Assembly: GCA_038205115.1 (NCBI GenBank)
Contig: JBBRCE010000061.1
Location: 1 to 29,875 of the forward strand
Length of the DNA stretch: 29,875 bases
Direction: 5' to 3'
From: JBBRCE01 sp038205115
GTDB lineage: Bacteria; Planctomycetota; Planctomycetia; Pirellulales; JBBRCE01
The notes under the pieces are model-generated. The model was not told where the DNA came from. It did not search any database and saw nothing but the letters and a program-made list of their open reading frames with translations. Shown here piece by piece: positions 8,442-16,682 of this stretch. The translations under genes were made by a program, and so were the position numbers. Within the stretch, counting starts at the first letter, position 1, and each line of letters starts with the position of its first letter.

Positions 8442-11400
8442 CTATCGCGAAGGGGCCGGCGCCAAATCGTATGGGCTGGGGCTTTCGAAGCGATCTTGCA
8501 ACGCCTGAACGGTCATTTCTTCGCCATGCAGCGCTTCCATGGCGCGGACGACAGCGTCCGCGGCTTGAATGGTGGTGATGCACGGCACGCCGCGCGCTAC
8601 GGCCGCGGCGCGAATTCGGCCCTCGTCAGTGCGGGCGCCCTTGCCGGACGGCGTGTTGATAATCATCTGGATTTCGCCGTCTTTGAGATAATCAAGCAAG
8701 TTCGGGTGCCCTTCTTGCAGTTTTTTAACCCGCTGCACCTGCACGCCGGCTTCGTCCAATCGCCGGGCGGTGCCTTCGGTGGCGACCAACTGAAAGCCCA
8801 TTGCCGCCAGCCGTTGGCAAAGCTCGGCCACATGATTTTTGGCGGGCTTGGCGACGCTAATGAAAATCTTGCCCGTCTGCGGCAAGACCACACCGGCGGC
8901 CAACTGGCTCTTGGCAAAAGCGATCGAAAATCGCTCGCTGACGCCCATCACCTCGCCGGTGGATTTCATTTCCGGACCGAGCACGATATCGACGCCGGCA
9001 AATTTGATGAACGGAAACACGCTCTCCTTCACTGAGACGTGCGAAGGGATCGGCTCGCGGTCGATGCCTTGTTCGGCCAATGAAACTCCGGCCATGACTT
9101 TGGCGGCCACTTTGGCCACCGGCATGCCTGTGGCTTTGCTGACAAATGGCACCGTGCGGCTGGCGCGGGGATTCACTTCCAGTACGTACAAAATTTGCTT
9201 GCCCTCTTCTTTTTTGATGGCAAATTGAATGTTCATCAAACCGACGACGCGCAAGCTGCGCGCCAGCGCGTGGGTGGCTTCGCGAATTTCTTGCATGATC
9301 GGGCCTTCGAGGCTGTATGGCGGAATCGAGCAGGCGGAGTCGCCCGAATGCACGCCGGCTTCCTCGATGTGTTCCATGATGCCGGCCACGATCACGCGTT
9401 CGCCATCGCCAATCGCGTCCACATCCACCTCAATGGCATCTTCCAGAAACCGATCGATCAATACCGGCTGGCCCTGCGCAACGATGAAGGCCTCGGTCAC
9501 GAATCGCTCGAGTTGCGATTGATCGTAGCAAATCTCCATCGCCCGGCCGCCCAGCACAAAGCTTGGACGCACGAGATTCGGATAGCCAATTTTGGTGGCT
9601 TCGGTTCGTGCTTCGGCCATGGTGCGGGCAATGCCGTTGGGCGGTTGCCGCAGATTCAGCCGCTGCAGCAGCCGCTGGAATTTCTCGCGATCTTCCGCGT
9701 CTTCGATGGTGTCCACGCTGGTGCCAATGATTGGTACGCCGGCGCTTTGCAGCGCGCGCGCCAAGTTGAGCGGGGTTTGACCGCCAAACTGCACGATCAC
9801 GCCGTCAGGCTGAACCCGATCGCAAATGTTCAATACGTCTTCGGTGGTGAGCGGCTCGAAGAACAGCAGATCGCTGGTATCGTAATCCGTGCTCACGGTT
9901 TCGGGGTTGGAATTGACCATCACGGATTCGATGCCCAATTCGCGCAGCGCAAAACTGGCATGGCAGCAGCAATAGTCGAACTCGATCCCCTGGCCAATTC
10001 GATTGGGGCCGCCGCCCAAAATCATGATTCGCTTCTTGCCCTGCGGCTTGACCGGCGTTTCGTCCTCTTCTTCGTACGAAGAATAAAAGTACGGCGTGTA
10101 CGCGACAAACTCGGCTGCGCAGGTATCCACCGATTTGAACGCGGCGACGATCCCCCGGCGTTTGCGCTGGCGTCGGACGTCAATCTCCGTGGTGTTAAGT
10201 ATCGTGGCCAGTTGCCGATCGCTGAAGCCAAACTGCTTGGCCTGCCGCAACAAAACATCGCTGACTTGCTGGATGTCATCGAACGTGCGGAGTTCGTTTT
10301 CCAGTTCGACGATTTCCGACAAATGGTCCAAAAACCAGGGATCGATATAACTGAGTTCGTGAATTTCTTCGATCGACATTCCGCTTTTGAGCGCGTAACG
10401 CAAATACCAAACGCGGTCGGCGCTCGGCCTGCTGACCTTGGCGCGAATTTCGTCGTCGCTGGGCTGTAGCGGCGTACCCCACAGGTCTTTGCCATCGCAA
10501 CCAAAGCCAAAACTACCAACCTCAAGCCCACGTAGCGCCTTCTGGAACGACTCTTTGAATGTGCGGCCGATGGCCATAGTTTCGCCCACGCTTTTCATTT
10601 GCGTGGTCAGGCGTGAGTCGGCCTCGGGAAACTTTTCGAACGCGAATCGAGGAATTTTGGTGACGACATAATCAATCGTCGGCTCGAAACAGGCCCGCGT
10701 CATGCGCGTGATGTCGTTCGGTAGCTCATGCAGGCGGTAGCCAACGGCCAATTTGGCGGCGATTTTTGCAATCGGAAATCCGGTGGCCTTGGACGCCAGC
10801 GCGCTGGACCGACTCACACGCGGGTTCATCTCGATGACAATCATTCGGCCGTCGCGCGGATTGATGGCAAATTGAATGTTCGATCCGCCCGTCTCCACGC
10901 CAATCTCGCGAATCACGGCCAGCGAGGCGTCGCGCATCCGCTGATATTCTTTATCGGTCAGCGTCTGGGCCGGCGCAACGGTAATCGAATCGCCCGTGTG
11001 GACGCCCATGGGATCGAAGTTTTCGATCGAACAGATAATCACCACATTGTCGTCGGCGTCGCGCATGACCTCCATTTCGTACTCTTTCCACCCGACGATC
11101 GACTCCTCGATCAACACTTCGCTGACCGGCGACATATCCAAACCGCGGCTGACCACTTGATCGAATTCGTCGCGGTTATAGGCAAAGTTGCTGCCGCTGC
11201 CGCCCATTGTAAAGCTTGGGCGAATCACCAGCGGCAAGCCAATGTCTTTGAGCACTTCGCGCCCTTCGGCCAGCGTGCGCACGGTCCGGCCGCGGCAAAC
11301 CTCCAGGCCAATATTGGCCATGGCTTGCTTGAATTGCTCACGTTCTTCCGCCTTGGCGATGACTTTGGCGTTGGCACCAATCATCTCGACGCCGTACTTC

Positions 11401-11726
11401 TGCAGCACGCCATGTTGATCGAGGGCCATCGCCACATTCAGCGCGGTCTGGCCGCCCAACGTGGGCAGCAGCGCGTCGGGACGCTCGGCCGCAATCACTT
11501 TTTCGACCATCTGCCAGGTGAGCGGCTCGATATAAGTGCGGTCGGCCATGTTCGGATCGGTCATGATGGTGGCCGGATTGCTGTTAACCAGCACCACCTC
11601 GTAGCCCTCTTCGCGCAGGGCTTTGCAGGCTTGCGTGCCCGAATAATCGAACTCGCACGCCTGGCCAATCACAATCGGGCCGGAACCAATCAGCAGAATC
11701 TTATGAATATCATCGCGACGCGGCAC
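8442..11726 (-). CDS. carB: Carbamoyl-phosphate synthase large subunit
   Basis: At 1094 residues this is full length (about 1070-1090 is usual). It makes carbamoyl phosphate from bicarbonate, ammonia delivered by CarA, and two ATP, for pyrimidine and arginine synthesis. The N-terminal half starts with the K-I-L-L-I-G-S-G-P-I-V-I-G-Q block; the first ATP-grasp includes R-P-S-F-T-M-G-G-S-G. The duplicated half begins near residue 565 with I-M-I-L-G-G-G-P-N-R-I-G-Q and has R-P-S-F-V-L-G-G-R-A-M. The C-terminal 140 residues form the MGS-like allosteric domain. The start is GTG at 11726-11724, with AGGAAAGG about 8 bases upstream. No carA is in the window, so the subunits are unlinked or carA lies outside. 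Confidence 0.98.
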   Translation of the reverse strand: MPRRDDIHKILLIGSGPIVIGQACEFDYSGTQACKALREEGYEVVLVNSNPATIMTDPNMADRTYIEPLTWQMVEKVIAAERPDALLPTLGGQTALNVAMALDQHGVLQKYGVEMIGANAKVIAKAEEREQFKQAMANIGLEVCRGRTVRTLAEGREVLKDIGLPLVIRPSFTMGGSGSNFAYNRDEFDQVVSRGLDMSPVSEVLIEESIVGWKEYEMEVMRDADDNVVIICSIENFDPMGVHTGDSITVAPAQTLTDKEYQRMRDASLAVIREIGVETGGSNIQFAINPRDGRMIVIEMNPRVSRSSALASKATGFPIAKIAAKLAVGYRLHELPNDITRMTRACFEPTIDYVVTKIPRFAFEKFPEADSRLTTQMKSVGETMAIGRTFKESFQKALRGLEVGSFGFGCDGKDLWGTPLQPSDDEIRAKVSRPSADRVWYLRYALKSGMSIEEIHELSYIDPWFLDHLSEIVELENELRTFDDIQQVSDVLLRQAKQFGFSDRQLATILNTTEIDVRRQRKRRGIVAAFKSVDTCAAEFVAYTPYFYSSYEEEDETPVKPQGKKRIMILGGGPNRIGQGIEFDYCCCHASFALRELGIESVMVNSNPETVSTDYDTSDLLFFEPLTTEDVLNICDRVQPDGVIVQFGGQTPLNLARALQSAGVPIIGTSVDTIEDAEDREKFQRLLQRLNLRQPPNGIARTMAEARTEATKIGYPNLVRPSFVLGGRAMEICYDQSQLERFVTEAFIVAQGQPVLIDRFLEDAIEVDVDAIGDGERVIVAGIMEHIEEAGVHSGDSACSIPPYSLEGPIMQEIREATHALARSLRVVGLMNIQFAIKKEEGKQILYVLEVNPRASRTVPFVSKATGMPVAKVAAKVMAGVSLAEQGIDREPIPSHVSVKESVFPFIKFAGVDIVLGPEMKSTGEVMGVSERFSIAFAKSQLAAGVVLPQTGKIFISVAKPAKNHVAELCQRLAAMGFQLVATEGTARRLDEAGVQVQRVKKLQEGHPNLLDYLKDGEIQMIINTPSGKGARTDEGRIRAAAVARGVPCITTIQAADAVVRAMEALHGEEMTVQALQDRFESPSPYDLAPAPSR

Positions 11727-11869
11727 AGAGAACCTTTCCTAAACACCAACAAGCCAGCCATGTAAAATCTCTCAAAATTACCACGCGGGCCGCATCCCAT
11801 TCAAGGGGCCGACCGGACAACATGCGTTGCGAGTCCGACTTAAGTCCGGCTGGTTGCAGCGTTAAAGGG

Positions 11870-13198
11870 CTAAATTCGGACGATGATTTTATTGCGATAC
11901 ATGTACCAGAGAATTAGCCACTCGATGACGAGCACCGCGGCACCGCGCAAGAAAAGTTCAAAAGGCTCGCCGGCGATCAAAAATGCGCGGCGGCCCAAAT
12001 GTGTCGTCAGCGCTTCGGACGCGTAGCCGACCATGAAGTGCGCCATGGCATAGGCGGCGATGGAATTCATTCCGACCACAATCAACGGAAACGCCCAGGC
12101 GCGAAATTTTTTGACGTCGGTAACGACGTAAAACAGCGCCATCAGCAAACAGCACCAGCCGCCGCTGAACAGCGTCCAGCTTGGCGACCAAATCCGTTTG
12201 ACCACCGGACAGATTCCTATCGCGCCCGCCAACCAACCGGCCAGCAAGGCGCCGGTGCCGACTGCCACCAGCCACTGCAACTTGCGCCGATCGCTACTGT
12301 CGCTACGCAGCACGCCGCCAGCGAGTAATCCCAAAATCATTGTGCCCAGCGTCGGAATGAAACTTAGCGTGGCGTAGCCACCGCTATTGAACTTAAATGG
12401 CTCCGAACGTGGAAACAGATTCATAAACCAGGTGTCGAAGGCCCAGGCGGCATTGCTGTTTTTGTTCCAGTGCCGCGCAAAACCGCTCAGGCCATGCTCA
12501 CGCAGCCAATCGGACGAGACGTTGACGCTGGCGTAGTCGAAATCCGCGCCAGGCAGCGGATACAGCGCAAAGATCGCCCAGTATCCGATCAGCAGCAGAG
12601 CCAGAGCTACCCATTGGTCGCGTCGCGAACGCAGTCCCAGCAAAAATAGAAAGCCGTAACCCAGACCGATCTGCGTGAGCGTGTCGTCGAACTGAAAACT
12701 GGTTTGCGTTTTACCGACGCTGCGCAGAAAAATTCCCAGCAAAATCAAAATGGCCGCGCGGCCAAATGCGTGCAGCACCATAGCGGTCGTTGTCTGTCCA
12801 CGCGCACTGCGGCCAGCCAGCGAGAACGGCAAGGCCACGCCGACCAAAAACGAGAACGACGGTTGAATCAAGTCGTGTAGCGAACAGCCCAGCCATAAGG
12901 CGTGCGATTGATGGTGGGCCAAGAATGCCCAAAACGATTTGCTCCACGCCGAAAGTTGCTCGGATGCGGCGACTTGTTCCGAAACGTCCTTCAGCTTCAT
13001 GACCTCGGCCATCATCAGTAGCATGACCAGGCCACGATAGGCATCCACAGACACCAACCGCTGCGACAGCGGCTTGCCAGAAACGGGCGACGGAGCGGCT
13101 TGCGATGGCGTTTCGGGCGACGCCACAATCGCCGGAGCCATGGGTGCCAAACGCGGCGACGAAGCAGAATTGTCGGCCGGCGGAGTGGGATCGTTCAT
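11870..13198 (-). CDS. HGSNAT/DUF5009-like membrane acyltransferase
   Basis: A 442-residue protein with a polar Pro/Ala-rich N-terminus (about 45 residues) followed by roughly ten membrane helices. The block S-V-D-A-Y-R-G-L-V-M-L-L-M at about 50 and the later H-D-L-I-Q-P-S-F-S-F-L-V-G-V-A belong to the family related to heparan-alpha-glucosaminide N-acetyltransferase (NagX/DUF5009/DUF1624), which moves acetyl groups across membranes onto sugars. The bacterial substrate is usually unknown; modification of an envelope glycan is an inference. The family's typical end, with W-L-I-L-W-Y-M-Y-R, is present, so it looks intact. It lies 48 bases downstream of the metalloprotease/PEP-CTERM gene on the same strand and may share its transcript. 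Confidence 0.85.
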   Translation of the reverse strand: MNDPTPPADNSASSPRLAPMAPAIVASPETPSQAAPSPVSGKPLSQRLVSVDAYRGLVMLLMMAEVMKLKDVSEQVAASEQLSAWSKSFWAFLAHHQSHALWLGCSLHDLIQPSFSFLVGVALPFSLAGRSARGQTTTAMVLHAFGRAAILILLGIFLRSVGKTQTSFQFDDTLTQIGLGYGFLFLLGLRSRRDQWVALALLLIGYWAIFALYPLPGADFDYASVNVSSDWLREHGLSGFARHWNKNSNAAWAFDTWFMNLFPRSEPFKFNSGGYATLSFIPTLGTMILGLLAGGVLRSDSSDRRKLQWLVAVGTGALLAGWLAGAIGICPVVKRIWSPSWTLFSGGWCCLLMALFYVVTDVKKFRAWAFPLIVVGMNSIAAYAMAHFMVGYASEALTTHLGRRAFLIAGEPFELFLRGAAVLVIEWLILWYMYRNKIIVRI

Positions 13199-13246
13199 CG
13201 AAGCGGACTGCGACTGCGCGAGGTAGATTGCCGCGACGCCAAAACG

Positions 13247-16200
13247 CTACGTTCGCCGTCGCCGACATAACTCTAACAAACCGCCTGCGCCCAGCATACC
13301 CAGCAACCAACCGCTCGGCTCAGGCACAGCGGTGACTTCGCGTAGAGAACTGCTCAACGTGTAAACATTGCCGCTCAGAGTGCCACTCTGCGCGGCAAAT
13401 GCGGAGTCCATCAGCGAGTAATCGGCGGCCGTAATTTGCCCATCGTAGTCGAAGTCGCCGTTTGCCCAACCGGACTGCGGTCCGAGTGTTTGCTGATGAG
13501 CAAACGCCAGATCGATATTGGCATAATCGGCCGCAGTTACGACTCCATCTAAGTCGGTATCGCCAAAGTAGGTGAATTTCACCAGCACATCGTTCAGCCC
13601 CACGGACTGTCCTCCGAACGAGGTCAAAAACGCATTGCCGGCGGTGGCATCAGCGGTGGTTCCATCGGCTGAGCCGAATACTTTTTTATTGTTTTGCAGC
13701 ACGGCCAGACCGGTGATGCGATTTGCGTCGGCAGCGGCCGACGAACTGTTGATCCCGGCGCCATGCCACAGCGTGGCCGAACCGTTCGACAAGTTGTAAC
13801 CCGATTTGACTTGTGCAGCGACCAGCCTGGCTGCAGCTTGCATGGCGGCACCATTTTGCGCGCCTGCCTGCACAATCAATTTGTTATTGGCCAAGTCGAG
13901 CGAGCCGTCCCAAACCGTAAGATTCTGGGCATCCAAGTGCGAGGCAATCGCCAACGCCGGCAGAACCAAGACGCTGGGGCCTGTCGCCACGGGCTGCGCG
14001 GTTGTCGTACTGACAACGGCCGTCGCACCGGCGCCGATCGATAGGCCGGCCAAATGTTGCGTCGCACCAAAGTTGACGCTGCTAAATGCATTGACGGTCG
14101 TATTCGCGCCTGCGTCCGTGTTGACGTTGAGCGTGCCGGCGTCGGACTGCAGGATCACGCCTACCGCTGCCGATTGCGCGCCGCTGATGGTGAGCGTCCC
14201 TGCGCCGGTTTTGAGCAGGCTGCCGCTGCGCGTCAGTGATCCGCCGAAGGTGGCCGTTTGTCCGGCCGCGACGTCGATCGTACCGCCAATCGGAGAGATG
14301 GAAATCGAACGTGTCGAGGTCAGATTTCCGGTGGCGCGTAGCGTCGCGCCAATTGAAAGTGGCCCGGTCGCAGCGCCCAAGTTGGCGTCGGACGACACGC
14401 TCAGTGTTCCGGCAGAAATGTTCGTTCCGCCGGCGTACGTGTTCGTGCCGTTCAGCGTCAAGGTGCCTGCGCCCAACTTGATCAAGCCACCTGCGGCGTT
14501 TGGCGCGGTCGTTACGGCTAAAACTGCTGACGAACCAGAAATCGTAGCCGTAGGCGCGCTGGTGTAGCTGCCGATATTGGTCATGACGATTCCGGAAATG
14601 TGTCCGGCGCTGTCGAGGGTTGCATATCCTGAGGCCGCGCCGCTGCTGAAATTCAGAGCCGGTGGTGAAGCAAATACCGTGGATGTGTCGGGCGTGGTGA
14701 TGTTAATGGTGTAAACGCCGCTGCTGGGCGCGGCAACAATGTTTTGCGTGATTGTGGCATTGAAGCCGCCGGTATCGATTTTTGCGCTGCCCACATAAAC
14801 AACGACTTTTCCGGAAGCGAGGCCGCTCAAAAAGTCATTCGAGGAAGCTGTTGTCTTCAGCGTACCGCCGTTGAAATTCAATGTCGTGTTGCCATTGCTG
14901 GTCCAGTTGGGCGTGCTCAGCGTGCCCGCGTTCAGATTGATTGTGGCTGAACTGGCAGTGGATGAGTTGAGTCCCGCGGCGGTAACGAATCCTCCGTTGA
15001 TATTGAGTGCGCTGTTGCCCGCTATGCCGAGCGTACCGCTACTGGTCCAAAGACCGCTGGCGAGATTGACGGCAGCCGAGTTGCCCGTCGAGCCGATCGT
15101 GGCGCCCGCGTTGAAGAGCTGCGCGTTGTTCAGCACGAACAGTTTTGCCGCAGCGGCGCCGCCGACATTCAAACTCCCAGCAGACGACCAAACTGACCCC
15201 ACATCGGTAAGCACCGCGACGCTGTTGGCGCCGGCGTTGTTGCCGAGATTGGAGTTGCCTGTCAGGTTCAATTTTGACCCAGAGCGGATCGTCAACTGCG
15301 CACTATCTTCCAGCGACAGTTGCCCGCCATTGACGATGACCGGATTGGCGCTGGCTTCGCCGAGCAACAGGCTGGAACTGCCAGTCAAACGCACGGCGCC
15401 CATCGCTTTCACGGCGTAGGTGCCGCCGACTATCGTTTGCCGTAGCGTCACTGTGCCTTGGCTGACAGTCAACGTGCCGAAGGGTTCCGGTGGCAGGTCA
15501 AGAGTGACCGTATAAGCGCCAGCGACGGCAAAATTCACATCGTCGCCGGTGACGGTCATGCCGTTCAATGTGCCTGCCGTGGGCGCATGGCCAAGCAGCC
15601 AATTACTGCTCGTCCACCAATTGCCGTTGGCAGCGACTTTCCAGTTGTTGGCACCCGTGATGAGCGTGTATCCCAGCACATCAAGCGCTACAACGTCAAC
15701 CGCCGTGTAGGGATTACGCTGTCCGGTACTGTTGAAAGCATTCGCGGCGTCGTTGGTGCCGCTGGTCCAATCGGACAGATCGCCGCCCACGATGCTGTTA
15801 AAGGTCTTGAGCGCCGTGGCGCCGCCGTTAATCGAGAAATAAACGCCCGTGTCGGTGTTATTCAAATTCCTCACATTGGGCGCGGTATAACGAAAAAGAT
15901 CGTAGGCTGTATACGAGGGAGTGTTACCGCTGATGGGCGTGCCTTGCGTGCCGAGCCGGCCCATGATCTCCGTGAATTCGTGCTCGACGACCGATATAAA
16001 GTCGTACGAGCCCGGAACCGCGCGATTGTTCGGATCGAACGTATAGTTCTGTGTCGAGCCAAACGTGAAGGTGCCATCGCTGCCGGGGGCTTTTGCCCCC
16101 ACAAAACCCAGCACGCGACCCTCCGCCCGCGGAATGTAAATCGTTGCGCCGGAGGTCGGGTCGGTTGCCGGCAAACTGGCAATCGCCAGGTTGTCTGCTG

Positions 16201-16519
16201 TGGTCAACGATCCACGGGATACTAAGGCAGCGCGCACGGCGTCGTAACTCGCAGGCACCAGCGAAGTATCGCTATTGCCCAATATATTCATCCCGCTGGC
16301 CGTGATCGTGATGCGAATCGTGATGTCGTCACTGAACAGACTGCCGAATTCGTTGACAACATAGCCGACGGCGCTCTTCACGTCTGCCGCGTTCGAGAGC
16401 GCGTTCACCGAAGAGTCGTAAGTGGGAATAATTGTGAACGCCGCGTGCGCTTTGCCTGGCAGCATGAGCGTGGCGACGCCGACTGCCAACAGCAGGCTGC
16501 TAAGCGGCAACGACCGCAT
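13247..16519 (-). CDS. Metalloprotease-headed beta-repeat, dockerin-like, PEP-CTERM protein
   Basis: From the ATG at 16519 this is a 1090-residue exported protein. A signal peptide covers residues 1-26 (cleavage likely after A-H-A). Residues about 27-285 resemble the NF038122-type metalloprotease group, with V-V-E-H180-E-F-T-E-I-M-G-R and a later V-V-A-L-D-V-L-G-Y. The middle is a long Gly/Ser/Thr/Asn-rich beta-helix with autotransporter-type strand repeats (for example K-L-G-A-G-T-L-T-L-N-G and K-T-G-A-G-T-L-T-I-S-G). Residues about 987-1046 hold two dockerin-like calcium loops (D-T-D-L-D-G and D-F-D-Y-D-G). The end is a PEP-CTERM sorting tail: V-P-E-P at 1065, a hydrophobic helix, then R-R-R-R. 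A longer frame to 16726 lacks a signal at its start and overlaps the neighbour, so it was rejected. Confidence 0.85.
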   Translation of the reverse strand: MRSLPLSSLLLAVGVATLMLPGKAHAAFTIIPTYDSSVNALSNAADVKSAVGYVVNEFGSLFSDDITIRITITASGMNILGNSDTSLVPASYDAVRAALVSRGSLTTADNLAIASLPATDPTSGATIYIPRAEGRVLGFVGAKAPGSDGTFTFGSTQNYTFDPNNRAVPGSYDFISVVEHEFTEIMGRLGTQGTPISGNTPSYTAYDLFRYTAPNVRNLNNTDTGVYFSINGGATALKTFNSIVGGDLSDWTSGTNDAANAFNSTGQRNPYTAVDVVALDVLGYTLITGANNWKVAANGNWWTSSNWLLGHAPTAGTLNGMTVTGDDVNFAVAGAYTVTLDLPPEPFGTLTVSQGTVTLRQTIVGGTYAVKAMGAVRLTGSSSLLLGEASANPVIVNGGQLSLEDSAQLTIRSGSKLNLTGNSNLGNNAGANSVAVLTDVGSVWSSAGSLNVGGAAAAKLFVLNNAQLFNAGATIGSTGNSAAVNLASGLWTSSGTLGIAGNSALNINGGFVTAAGLNSSTASSATINLNAGTLSTPNWTSNGNTTLNFNGGTLKTTASSNDFLSGLASGKVVVYVGSAKIDTGGFNATITQNIVAAPSSGVYTINITTPDTSTVFASPPALNFSSGAASGYATLDSAGHISGIVMTNIGSYTSAPTATISGSSAVLAVTTAPNAAGGLIKLGAGTLTLNGTNTYAGGTNISAGTLSVSSDANLGAATGPLSIGATLRATGNLTSTRSISISPIGGTIDVAAGQTATFGGSLTRSGSLLKTGAGTLTISGAQSAAVGVILQSDAGTLNVNTDAGANTTVNAFSSVNFGATQHLAGLSIGAGATAVVSTTTAQPVATGPSVLVLPALAIASHLDAQNLTVWDGSLDLANNKLIVQAGAQNGAAMQAAARLVAAQVKSGYNLSNGSATLWHGAGINSSSAAADANRITGLAVLQNNKKVFGSADGTTADATAGNAFLTSFGGQSVGLNDVLVKFTYFGDTDLDGVVTAADYANIDLAFAHQQTLGPQSGWANGDFDYDGQITAADYSLMDSAFAAQSGTLSGNVYTLSSSLREVTAVPEPSGWLLGMLGAGGLLELCRRRRT

Positions 16520-16682
16520 GAAATTTCGATTCAAAGATGAGCTTTCGCGAAAGGCGAACAATGAATCATCGCCGGATGTGAGCCATCGTGCCCCTGCGAC
16601 AGCTATCCCTCCATGATACGCAATTCCCTTTTTCGAGTGAAATGTATTTACAAAGAATTTCGATTTTTCAGCCGCAAAACCG

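Noticed and set aside
9195..11765. Long open frames on the plus strand inside carB (424 and 345 residues)
   Set aside because: They are antisense to a full-length, well conserved carB and have no recognisable domains; such shadows are common in GC-rich genes.
11831..11850. GACTTAAGTC palindrome between carB and the acyltransferase gene
   Set aside because: It is only 10 bases without a T tract or second copy seen nearby, so no function can be supported.
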